Position numbers and translations under genes: made by a program. DNA of 64,000 nucleotides, from positions 1,943,687 to 2,007,686 of the forward strand of contig KL647305.1 of the NCBI GenBank assembly GCA_000727475.1, given 5' to 3'. This document shows, piece by piece, positions 49,201 through 61,200 of this stretch. Position 1 is the stretch's first letter, and the number at the start of each line of letters is the position of its first letter. This DNA is from Sarcocystis neurona (lineage: Eukaryota; Apicomplexa; Conoidasida; Eucoccidiorida; Sarcocystidae). The notes beneath the pieces are model-generated. The model made no database searches and was not told where the DNA came from. It saw nothing but the letters and a program-made list of their open reading frames with translations.

Positions 49201-52200
49201 TTCCCTCTGCGAGCACGAGGGTGTCGTGTACCGCGGGGCTAACTCATTTTGTGGTGCTTCTGGTGCCTCCTTCTCTTCAGTGTCCTATCCTACACATTGG
49301 ACCTTCTGTGGAATAACTGCGGGTATCTCCCGTCTGCATCTGATGTGCTCCTGCTCTTCCCTATGAATTTTGATGCCAACCCTGCTGTTGCCTTCGCTGC
49401 TGCGGTTGCAGTCGCTGCTGTTGCGTTCCCTACTGCGGTCGCAGTCACTGCCGCTCCCCGTCTTGCTTCTGCTACCACCGGTGGTGTCCCTGCTGCCGCT
49501 CTTGCTGCGATTGCGGTTGGTGTTGCTGCACGAGTTGCTGTTTTCTGTGTAGAGTTTTTAGTAGCAATATCGATGCTGCTGTTCTTTTGTGGCCAAGAGT
49601 TTCCCATGTTTTTCCTTGGCTTCTAATTTTTGTGTGTGCGTGTATGGAACAAAATGTGAAAATGTGTCTCAGAAGAGACATAGTAAACCGAAGGCGGGAG
49701 CCAACTCAAACCAAAGAAGAAAGAGCGGCGATGCTCTCGGGTGCCTACGAGACTCGTCAGCAAGGCTTCACCCTTTCGGAGGAATATCAAAACGTCGCAG
49801 AAGCTCTAGAAGTACGCTGCTGCTACTGTCCTCTTGCCCCCTTTCAATGTCCGCTAGTACTGTGAGCGGCTTCGCTATTGAGGCTACTACTACTGCAAGC
49901 TGGCTGCTGTTGCTGTTGCCGCTGGTTGCACTGGTGCGGTGCCGCTGCAACGCGTGGTGCTGCTTTGCCCTGCTTTGCTGGTGCTGATGCTGCTGCTGCT
50001 ACTGCAGAAGGTGCTGCTGATACCGGCTTTCCTGCTTCCGCTGCTGCTGCTGCCGCACACGCACATGCTGCTTACTCGTGAGATGCTGGGGGTGGTCAAG
50101 TTGCTGGCGCGTAGGCCATCTGGACTGCTGGTCTCGGCAGGGAGACGGAGTGCGCTGCTACTAGCTGCAACAGGTGACAGCGGCCTCTACCTTTTTAAAG
50201 TATCTGTCGCGTCACCCGCTGCACTCCCCCGCGCTCCCGTCTTCCCTCCCATACTCCCACTGCAGCTGCTGTTTCGGCCGTTGCCGGCGCTGTTGCTGCC
50301 ACCTTGTCTGTTGACTCTAAAGGGGATGCGCAGGACGGTGCTCTTCTTCGTTCTGCTTCAGTTGCTGTGGGGTATGTCGTCTGGTGCTGCTGCTTGACGG
50401 CAGGGACAGCTGCTGCTGCTGCTCCAGCCGCTGTTCCTGTCCCTGCTGCTGCCGCTGCTGTTTCGCCTTGCCGCAGATGCAGCGAGCAGCTGTTGCGTGC
50501 TGCGAAAACGTCGCTGTTGCACTGACGTCTTTGCTGTGCTAGACTATATTCAGCGTATACATCTATATGTATCTATATATGTGTCTATATATACACGCAA
50601 GTGCGCACACACACCAGATCTCTGTGTGTGTACGTGTGTACCGGTATGCTACTCGTGCTGCAGGACTTGCCGTGCGTATCCTGCTGTTTTGTTTGTCCTC
50701 GACGTTAATGCTTCTGGGGTGCTGCTGCTGTTGCGCTGGTGCTGGTGGTGATATTGCAGCTGCTGCAGCGGATCGGAGATTACAGCAGCGGTGTGCACGC
50801 GCGAGAGGTGCAAAGTGTTCGACTGCAACTGCGGGCTGGGGCGCTGCAGGCGTACATGCAGAGCCGGTACTCTGACGCCTTGTTGCAAGCCTTTCACTCT
50901 TACTTACTCGCAAAGAGGTTTTACATATCTTACCAAGGGTGGCCCCTGGAGGGAGAAATGGTAGGGCAGTGATGGTGTTGTGTTCTGCAACCTGTAATCT
51001 GTGATGGAAGCGCAGTCAGTGATAATGCGTATGGACACGTGTGCGTATGTGTGCATGTGTGTCTGCACGGGCTCGCAAGCCTGATGTAGTTGTCTAGATC
51101 ATGTGGTAAAGCAAGACATACATTTCTGACAATTTCAGAGGGGAGGAAAAGTAGTAGGTGACAGTGCTGGGCTGTGCTGTCCCCCTCTCTTTCGTACGGT
51201 GTGTAGACACACGTGTATACACGTACTCATAGGGAAGTCTAGTTGTCTGAACGTGTACTTTTCGTGGACACACGAGGACACAAACACACACGTAAGGAAA
51301 GGGAGTACAATGAGTGTATAGTTATTCCTCATGCGTATCACTTTCCGTGCCTTTCTCGCTCCCTGCATATGTAATAGTGAATATATGCATGTGTGCGCAC
51401 ACGACAGCATGTGGCCGTTCCCCGGATTCTGGTGTCGCGGCGAAAAGAAGCAGGGCGGAGGCACCTGGGGTGCGGAGCTTTTTATGCGAGGCCTGCTGAA
51501 TCATGGCTCCTTTGTGCCTATGTCAACAAGGAGAAACACACACATGTCATACTGTCTGTCCGTGTGTTTAGACAGAGAGTGAGAGATAGACGGTTGCACC
51601 TCTCTGGGAGAGCGTCCTTCTCTGCGCCTTTCTCCCCTTCTTTTTGTACGTGCGTGGATCCGTCCGGTCGTAGTGTCCGTTGCCGTGTCGATTCGCGATT
51701 CTCGGGTGGAACAGCAAACTAGTGGCAAGATTCTGTTCTCTCTTCACAAGACTCAGAGACTTGTTTTTTTCTTCGTTGTCGTCCCTCTCAACTCGCGCAC
51801 ACGGTGGGAGATCCATCTACACGCGTGTACGTGCGTCCAAACACGTCCACACATACGACCGCTTATACCGACATCAGATGTTCGCAGGCATCGTCTCTGC
51901 GAAAGCACTGGCAGCTGTTTAGTGTGCGAAAGCACTGGCAGCTGTTTAGTGTGCGAAAGCACTGGCAGCTGTTTAGTGTGAAGATGTACGTACGCGTATA
52001 GCTATTTAGGCCTGCGTACACATATGTAGTATTAGGCAGATAGCGGGCAAAGGAGGCACCGACTCACAGAAGAAGACTTCTACCAAAAAGAGACGTTGAG
52101 GAGAGCCGGTGCACCGCTGCAGCATCTGTCGTAGAAACAAATGTGTCTTCCTGTTAGGTGTACCAACGTTTCGTACGGTGTGTGGGGGGCGTCGCACGCC

Positions 52201-55200
52201 GCCGCTTACTAGTGCCTCTCTCTCTAGCAGTTTGTTGTACGGGAACTGCGCTGCTGCACTGCTGCTGCCGCCTGCATGATGTATTGTATACTACTCCCGT
52301 CACGGTGGCCACAGGCACACGTGGAAAGAAAAAGTCCATGTATGTACACATACCAGAAAGAGTGTATATATACATGGGTATATTAATATAACAAAGACGT
52401 TTGCTAATCTCTTTCTTGTACGTATACGTATGTATGTGTGTGTGTGTGTGTGTCCGTTTTTCGCTTTGTGTAATTACGCATATTTTCACTAGCAAGTAGC
52501 GACACGCAGTCGCCCGCACTGAAGAGATCCTCCCGAGCAAGAAAGAGTGTTTTTCGTCCATAGCGAAATCGAACGCAACACGTGAGGCGTCTGCTGTATG
52601 CTTGTCAAAAATTCTGTCGCGAGAGCGTCTCCTTCACTCTCAACAGATACGCTGTCGCATCATGGTCACCGCCGTTTGCGCTGGAGCCGCTGTTTTTGTC
52701 GCTGTTTTGTGCTACCCCTGCATGTGCTGCTGCTTCTTGCTGCTGCTGCCGGCTTTGCGTTGTGCGTGCTGCAGGTGCCGGAACTGTTGCTGCTGGCGAA
52801 ATGCTGCGGACTGGCGGGCTGCACCGCCCGCGGCCTCGAATATTTGGAAGAGCTGCGATACCTGGTGGAGAACACGCTGCTGTTGGTAGCCGCAGGGGGA
52901 AACCCTGCAGACGCAGCGACTGGATCTGCAGCCGTGCCAGGAGCGCCACCAGGGGCGAAGCAGCCGTTGGCCAAGCCGCCGCCTGCTGCTGCTGGAGCTC
53001 CTGCTAAGGGCGCTAAAGTTGCCGGGAAAGGGGCTGCTGCTGCTGCGCCACAGGGCGGAGGCAGCGTCCAAGGGCCCGTCATTGCTGTTGAGAAGCACGT
53101 GCTTGCTGCCGTCGTCGCTTCCCTCGCAGAACTCTGCGTCCTCTACAATAAATGTGCCGATGCAGAACTCTTCTACGATAAGTACGCTTCTCCTTCTTTC
53201 CGTCCTCTTGGACAGTGTAGCTTGGTAGCTTGTCGGTGTCTGCACGCCTAAACAGATAGGTAACCGTATCTGCCTATTATATCCATGCTTTCATCTGTAC
53301 GTCTGTATGAATGTACACAGGTGCACACTAACGTAGAGATGTCTACATCTCTACGTTAGGGGCCGGAAGTATTGCATGTGGGTGTGTGTGTGTGTGTGTG
53401 TAAACGAAGGCGAGGGAATCGGTGGAAACGTCTACGTGAGAAGTGAGCTGCTGCAGTCGTCTCCGGTGTGATTCCACTACGATCTCAACGAGGGTTTTTG
53501 TTTGTTGGATGTGTCGTCTTTGTTTTCCTCGACTTGTTGGGTGCTGTTACCATTACTCTGTTCTTCAGTTCTGTCTTGTAAAAGAGTTAACGCTTGCAAC
53601 GAGAGGCACTCACGTGCTGCGTGTATACACTCCGCCGTTTGTCTGACAAGGAAGGAACCGGGCCCTCTATGGCGTCCGTGCGCACTTTTATCTGCTTAAA
53701 AGGCGCCTCTCAATACATGCTTCATCCTTCCTTCTGTACCTCGCTCCTTGCAAGTATTACGGATGTGTCTGTGCGGGTAGAAAGAGTACTGCGTCTATGA
53801 GTAAATAAACACGAGCACAACAAGTATATATATATATATATGTAATACTTACGCAGGCCCTTTGGTAGACTTCGTGTTAACCGGCACACACAGGTACGTG
53901 AATAAACTTACGCGTTTGCCTATATGACAGACTGTGTGTAAACAAACGTACGCATATGTGTACGTGTATGTATAGGCTGTGAGCGTATCCGCACGCGTAT
54001 ATATGTAAACAGACCTACGCATAAGGGTACGTGCATGTACAGACTGTACGCGTATCCGCACGCGTGTATATGCGAACCGAATTACGCACAGGAATATGTG
54101 TACATGTATAAGTATATGAATGTATATATATATATATATATATATATAGCGCATAGAGGGAGTGGTACAATATAGACGTCCACTACCGCTTGTGTGGTTC
54201 GACGCGCTTACCTTTGTGCGCATGAAACAGCAAAGTGGGCGGGTACATTTAGTCGGAGGTACGTGTTTTTTGCTCTCCGCTGCAGTCTTTCTTCCTCCTC
54301 CTGTTTACCTCTGTGGTAGCCCTGTGATGTATCTGTTTCGCTGTTTGTCTGCCTTGCTGCGGGTCTACTGGTGTTGCCTTCTCATCTCCGGCCGCCTGCT
54401 GCGTGCGGTGCTGCTCCCGTTGCCGCCCGTCTGGCACGTCCACTGCTACGGCTGTTCAGCTGCTCACTTGAACTGCTAATTTCTTTTCGACCTGGTGCTT
54501 CTTTATCTCGTATCTCTCTGCGTTTGCTTCCTTCCTTCCCCCCGCCCCCGTTCCCCGCCGTTTCCTCTACATTTTCTGAGCTGGTTCTGCTGCTGCCGGT
54601 CTCTCTTCGCGCTCTCGCAGAGCTGCTGCGGCTATTCGCTTCCCGTCCTGGACCGCTGCTGTTGTTGTTCACTTCTCTTGTTGCTGCTGTCGCGAAGAAC
54701 TAGTGCTCCGCTCTAGTCACCGGCTGCTGCTGCTGTTGCTCCGGCTGGGAGTTAGACTCTTCTTATTGCAGCTTTTGATGCTGTCCTCCTGACGTTTGAT
54801 GCTCCAGCGGTTCTTTTCGCGCCTCGCCGCTGCTGCTCCTGACAGTGTCTCCGCCTTCTGTTGCTGCTGCTGTTTATTTGTCTTTCTGGCATTACTGCCG
54901 CCTTCTTCGGCTGCGGCCGCTGACACTGCCGGGGGTCTCTCACCGTTTGCTGCTGCTGCGTCTACTGCTGTCGTCTACTTGCTTCTCACTGCTCCCCGGT
55001 TCGTCCCAGCTGCTGCTTCCACCGGCCACATTCTTCTTCCCTTTTCCATTCCTCTATTTCTCTTCGGCCTCTATACTCATGCTTTGCCCTCTGCGCCTTT
55101 CCCTCCTTTTCTGCTTCCGCACGCCCTGCGGCTCTGCCATTGCCTCCTGCGGGTGGACTTCTTCTGCTCCTGTTGCGGCTGCTCGTGCGTGCAGGTATGT

Positions 55201-58200
55201 GCTGCTGGTGCGAGACGTGTACGGCGCCGACTCCTTGGCAGAAAGCGACGCTCTCAACACGGTGGCATTGCACTTCTTCCGCAGCAGGAACTTCGCTGCG
55301 GCAGCGGACCTCGTGCAGCACACGCTTGAGATCAGGAAGCAGCACTACGGCGATTACACCGCGGCAACCCCACACCCGCGCGTGGCTGACTGCTATGCCA
55401 ACCTTGGTCTTCTAAAGCGACTTCTAGGTCGGGACGCCTGTACAGCCCTATGCCCACATATATACATATATATATATATATATATATGAAGATCTTCGTG
55501 TGTGTATTCGTAAACGTTTTGCACACACCGGTGAATACTCACCTACAGATGCACTTTTTCTCGTCGAAGAACTACTTTAAAATTGCGTATGCAAGTGTAT
55601 CCCTATATATATATGCACGCGTCCGTCCACAAAGACATATATAGATGTAAGTGTGTAACCGAGATCACAACCAAGGTAGCCAGAACCTGAAGTGACAACT
55701 CACGTCCATGTAAGTGCGTCCTCGTGCGTGTGGAAGTTGCCTATGAACATGTGTACGTGTGTTACGTGTCCACGCTTTGAGCGGCAACTACCTAACTTTT
55801 CTTTCGAACACGTCTACCCTGTCGGTATATGTAAGCATCCGGAAATGCGTTCATATGAGTTGACCAGTCACAGGACCTACATAGATGCACCACCTCCTTA
55901 GCATTCGACGGCTGACTCTGGTAACGCCAGTCTGCCTCTGGTAGGGCGAGTGAGAACCAAGTCAGGCAGACGAGCAAGTGAAATGCAGCTGGTACCTAAA
56001 TACCCACGTGTGCCTATCTGGGTGACTGTATATGCAGACGTGGTGTGTATGATACGTACGTCCAGTTCTCTCTCTCTCTATATATATATAAATATGTGGA
56101 TGTATAGGTGTGGTGGGTATGGGCAGGCGTGAAACACCTATATGCGTGTCTCAATAGTTATAACTGTCCATCTGTGTACGAGTTATAAGAGACGAAGACA
56201 GGCACACGGAGGCGACAGCGCAGGAAGGGCGTGCGTCCTCACATCTGTTTCTCAGTCTGTGTTCTTCAGCGCCGCGGCCTGCGTCTGTATTTACCGTCTA
56301 CGCTCCTTGACATGTCGAGGAGGGACACACGAAGCAGCCCAGTAGATGTTGGTCCTTTCTTTCTCTATCCCGGAAGTGGTATTCTTTTGTCCATCTCCTG
56401 GAGATATTGTCCTTTTACCTGTCCCCTGTAGGTGGCTGTTTCTGTCTCTCCTATAGATTTCATGTTGTTGCTTTCTTCTCCAGTAGGCGTTGGGTTTTTG
56501 AAGTTGTTCGCACGCGTTGTTTTTCTTCCTTCTCTTTTCCTCTCTGTATCTCCTGCAGATGTTGATTTCTGTCTCTCCCTCTCTATGTTTATCTCTCTCT
56601 ACCCTGGAGGTCTTGTTGCTGTTCCTCTCTCTCCTGTAGGTGTTGCGCTGTCTCTCTGTCGCTCCGATAGGTTTTGTTTACTTCCTGTTTGTTCTCCCGT
56701 CCTCTCAGCCCTTCTGTGCCGTCCTCTGATTCTCTCTATCTCGATTGTCGACCTCTTGCATACACGAACATGTGTATTATATGTCCGTATCTTTAATACA
56801 CGTCTAAAGAAGTGTGTGTGTGCGTATGCAGACGCCCCCAGCCCAACGAGCGTTTGCGTCCGCGCCTTTTACGTGAAGCTGACTCTCTGCTCTCCGTGGG
56901 CCCGCTCTACGTCTGCGCCTGGGTGCATACGTTGATTTTTAGCGTGTTCGTTTATAAGTCTCTCTCTCTTTCTCTCTTAAGGCATCTACATTCATTCGTG
57001 TATGCACGTAGGTGTGTGCACTTCTGCACTTGGGTCTACACACGTTCACGTATATGCGTATACGCGTGCGCGTTTGCACGTGGGATCGTATCGAGTACTC
57101 CGCATAGCCAAAGTTCAGGTCTGCACTCCCGTGCAGGGCGGTGCTGGTTTTTTATCTGTTCCGCCGTTGCGCGACTTCTTTCGAACTCTACGTGTCTGCG
57201 TAGCGACGTACGTATCGCGCGGCATCCGCCCGACCACACACATTTCTTCCGAGATGTCATTACGTATATGTGTACTCGAGAAACGTTTCTCTCTCTTCCC
57301 TTGCTCCCTGTCTGTGTACGGAGGTCCTTCCTCTTGCGCGCGAGTCTTTCTGTGGGTGGCGCTGTAGGCGGGGTCTCTCTTCCGTGAGGGCTGCCCATCC
57401 GTCAGTCCGTCTCTTAGGTCGGCAAAAAGTGTGGAGATTCGAACTCCTGTTTCTGCTGTTGCTGCTTCTTCTCGCGGCTGAGGAAGTGACCCAGGCTGTC
57501 CTAGTGCCGTTTGTCCTGGGCCACCAGTGCTCGTTCTGTCGCTGACACTGCTGCTCTTGTTTGGGCGTTCATGCGGCTGCTGCGGCTGCCTCTGCGCCCC
57601 GTCGTCCTGCCTCATGGCACATCTGGCGGTGGTGGGGCTGGTGCTCTCTCTCATGTGCGCGCGTGGCTTGCTGCGACTCCGCGGCTGCCGGTTTTTCAGG
57701 CCGTGGGGACGAGGCGGTGCCGCTGCTGCTGGCTGCGTTGGATATGCGCATGCGAATTTCTCAAACACGAGAGACAGCAGCAGTACAGGATCTGCTGCTC
57801 GCCCTTGGCTGCCTGCAGCAGCAGGCGGGGCTGCCGCGGGAGGCACTGGATGCCTACAAAGAAGTCTGGACGTACCGCCTACGCACCCTGGGCGCCACGC
57901 ACGCAGACACCGTCAGCGTTCAGCTCCTGCTTGAAGAAGTACGAAAAAGTTCACCTGCTCGCCCACATGTGTATGCCTATATGAATATGTGTGTCTCTCT
58001 CCCTGTTCCCGTGACGAAGCCGAGGCAATGCGCTGACCACCTTCGTGTGTGCACGTCTCCACGCCTCGACTGGTAGATCTTCTCTCTCCAGTCTGCCGCG
58101 CCTCAGCTATTTGCATGTGCTCTTCTCTGCTCGCCAAGCGAAAAGCCACACAGACAGTCTGCTGGTTTACTTCTCTTTCGTGCACATGCATGCCCAGCAC

Positions 58201-61200
58201 ACGCCTTTTCTTCTGCCACGTCCTCCACAGAGCCCTGCTGTTAATAAAGCTACACACTAATTCCATATTTTATGTGTTCGCGCCGCAGAAGACGAATGAT
58301 CAGAAACCGTCATGGCAGGCGAGTATAATACGTTTACACAGACATACGCGCGCCTGGAGAGCCACTGACTGTGTCTTCCTACGACGAAGGCGACAAGCGA
58401 GTATGTAGACACGTAGTACGCTTGTAGACGTGCCTACAAGTACACGTATATCTGCATCCCTCTCTCTCTATATATAGTAGAGCCAGGCAGCCGTGGGTGT
58501 ACACAGGGAGATGATAGAAAAGCATGTGTACGTGGGGGGACGCACGGGATTTCTGTGGTGCGGCAGTTCGCAATGACGGCACTCGCACCTCTCACAGAGA
58601 CAGGCGTGAAGGTGCCGGGGGCCTGCATGTGCTACGGGAGGGGTTGATTTTAGCCGCCTTTTTGAAGAATCGTCTGAGCGTGCTTGTCTGGGCGCACACG
58701 CGGACGTTCGCTGGGAGACTGTACCCATATTCTGTGTGAAGACGTGTAAATGTGTAAACGAATGTGTACGTACATATATGTGCATATGGATGTGCGTCTC
58801 TACAGGCACGTGTACGTCCTTATATGTATATATATATATATATATATGCTTACCCATGAAACTACACCAGCGAAAGTATATACACATATGTGTACGGGAT
58901 AATGGACGCAGGTGGAAACATATATGATACATATATATATATATATATATTACACGTGCATACACATCCACACGTATATATATATATGTATATATATATC
59001 GATACGTAAGGGTGTATGTCAAGATGTATGTATATATATGCATGTACATTTCTATGTCTGTGTAGGAAGTGTGAATGCGGGATAGGCTGGCACCTGGCGT
59101 ACAGACAGCAGCATTCCGGCGACTGGAGAGGGTGGGAGAAGCGATTTTCTTTTCAGCTTTCTCTGCTGGCCGCTTTCTTACCCGTGCCTGCCCTTCCGAT
59201 CAACAGTGTTAAAATACGCTGGACTCTCCCTGCAAGCAGTGAATCCGAAGTCGTAGTGCTGTCTTGTTGCTTCGCCGTGGATATTCACCACCCTCTCCCC
59301 CCCACCCCACCAAACACACACACACACAGCCCTTTACTTATATGCATGTAACGCGGTGTTCTGGACAGCTGCCTACCTGCTTTTGTCTCTGACTAAGTAG
59401 TGACTCTGTCTCTGTAGTAGCAGCCGTATTTTTTTATAAGCACACACGTGTAACACGCGTGTAACTCTATACACCTGTGTGCAGATGTATGTACGTAGAC
59501 GTAGGTGTAGTTTTTATTTTCCTCGATAGAAGATGCTGCCATGATAATGCGGCCGTGGTGGCGGTGCGTTTGTTTGACCGCAGCTGGAAGCCGATTTAAA
59601 GCGCTCGGTGGCGTCAGAGGCGCGTGCGCGTCGTGGGGCGGCAGGCGTAGGAGGAGCAGCGGTAGCGGTGGGTGACAGCCGCAGACTGCAGGGCACAGCA
59701 GCATTCGAGGGAACAGCAGCCGTTTCTGAGGATGACGAGAGTTTGTTTGAAGGCGCCTCTCCGTTCTGGCGGGCGTCAGCGTTTCCTTTCCTTGCTGCGG
59801 TTGCGAAAGGCCGACAAGGCGACTTGCTGCTGTTCCCTCCCGACCGCACGGCGGCCGAAAGCCTGGAGGCCTACAGGCGGCTGCAGCCCACGGCAGCAGC
59901 GACAGCAGCACCCGAGACAGCAGCAGCTGCAGCCCGACGAGGCGTGTGGCGTTGTGGGCGCGGGAGAGTCGCAGCACGCCCATCGGGAGGAGGAGGAGGG
60001 GCGGAAGAGTTGCCGGAGTGGCGGCGCAGCATTTCTCGAATGCGCGGTTTGTACGGAGAGTCGTTCAATTCTTTGACAGTTGCATCGTCTGCGATTCTCC
60101 CCTATGTGAAAACAGAAGTCGTCGGCCCTGACATTCTTGAGCTTGCTGATACCTTTACGTTTCAAGAGGCGCTTGCTGCCTCTGCCCCTCCTCCTCTACC
60201 GCCTCTCTCACCACGAGAAATTGCTGCAGCGCCTCCCCCTGCTGTCGTTCCTCCTCCGCCTCCTCCTCCTACTCCTGCTCCTCCTCCACCGACAGCCCCT
60301 CCTTTGGAGGCTGCCCTGCCTCCACCTGGGGTCCGTCCCCTGCTGCCGGTCGTCGCCGTGCCACAGATAACGCGCGGCGAGATGCTGCTGCAGGAGGAGG
60401 GACAGCCAGCGATGGAACTGAATCCAGACGCAGTGGAGCTGCTTTCTGCCTGGGGTGTTGCAGCTCCTGTAGTGGACAGCCGAGGCCGCGTGCGCAGCAG
60501 CGACCAGCAGCTGCTGCCTGACGACCAGTTTTTTCATTTGTTCCTTCCTCTCGTCGACCCAGTCACGAACGAACCCTTCAGAGGCTTTTATGGAGAGCCG
60601 CTGCTGCTGCCGAACCCGGCCGTATATCACGCCGTGGTAGCCCCTGCGCTGGAGAAGCTTCTGCTTGAGGAGAAGGAGGAGCTGCGGCAACAAAGGCAGC
60701 GGCGGATCCAGGAGGCGCTGCCCGCACGCGGGGTGTACATGCGGAAGCTTGGGGCTGCGAAGGGAAAACGGGTGACAGCCGCTGCCGTCCCGGGAGGGGG
60801 GCCATTGCAGCAGGACGGAACACAGTCGGCGCAGCCGTCGGGGAAGCAGCCGCAGCAGAGAGAAAGTTTCACAAAAATGTCGAGACAGCAGTCGCGTGAG
60901 GGAGTCTCCGGACTTACGAAACGCCCGAGTCTGCAGGGCCAGGAAGGACGGAGAAGCGAAGGGACTGCTGCTGCAGCAACGACGAGACAGGAGGAACGTG
61001 CTGCACCCTCTCGTGCTGGATCAGCTCAAGCTGCGGACGCAGCAAAGCAGACGGCAGCGCCAGCTGAGAGACGGCTTTCGAAGACGCTGCGATCTCTTGT
61101 GAAGCGCAAGAGCAGCGCCGCCAGCACGAGCAAATCTTTGGCAGGCAAACAGTCGATAGGAAGCAGCAATGACACGGAAGAGACAAGCAGGCGCAACAAC

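Noticed and set aside
51899..51980. CRISPR-like direct repeats
   Set aside because: The 27-bp units abut each other with no spacers and lie in a eukaryotic intron.
57431..57446. tRNA-like T-arm (GGAGTTCGAATCTCC on the minus strand)
   Set aside because: No matching acceptor, D or anticodon arms can be folded around it.
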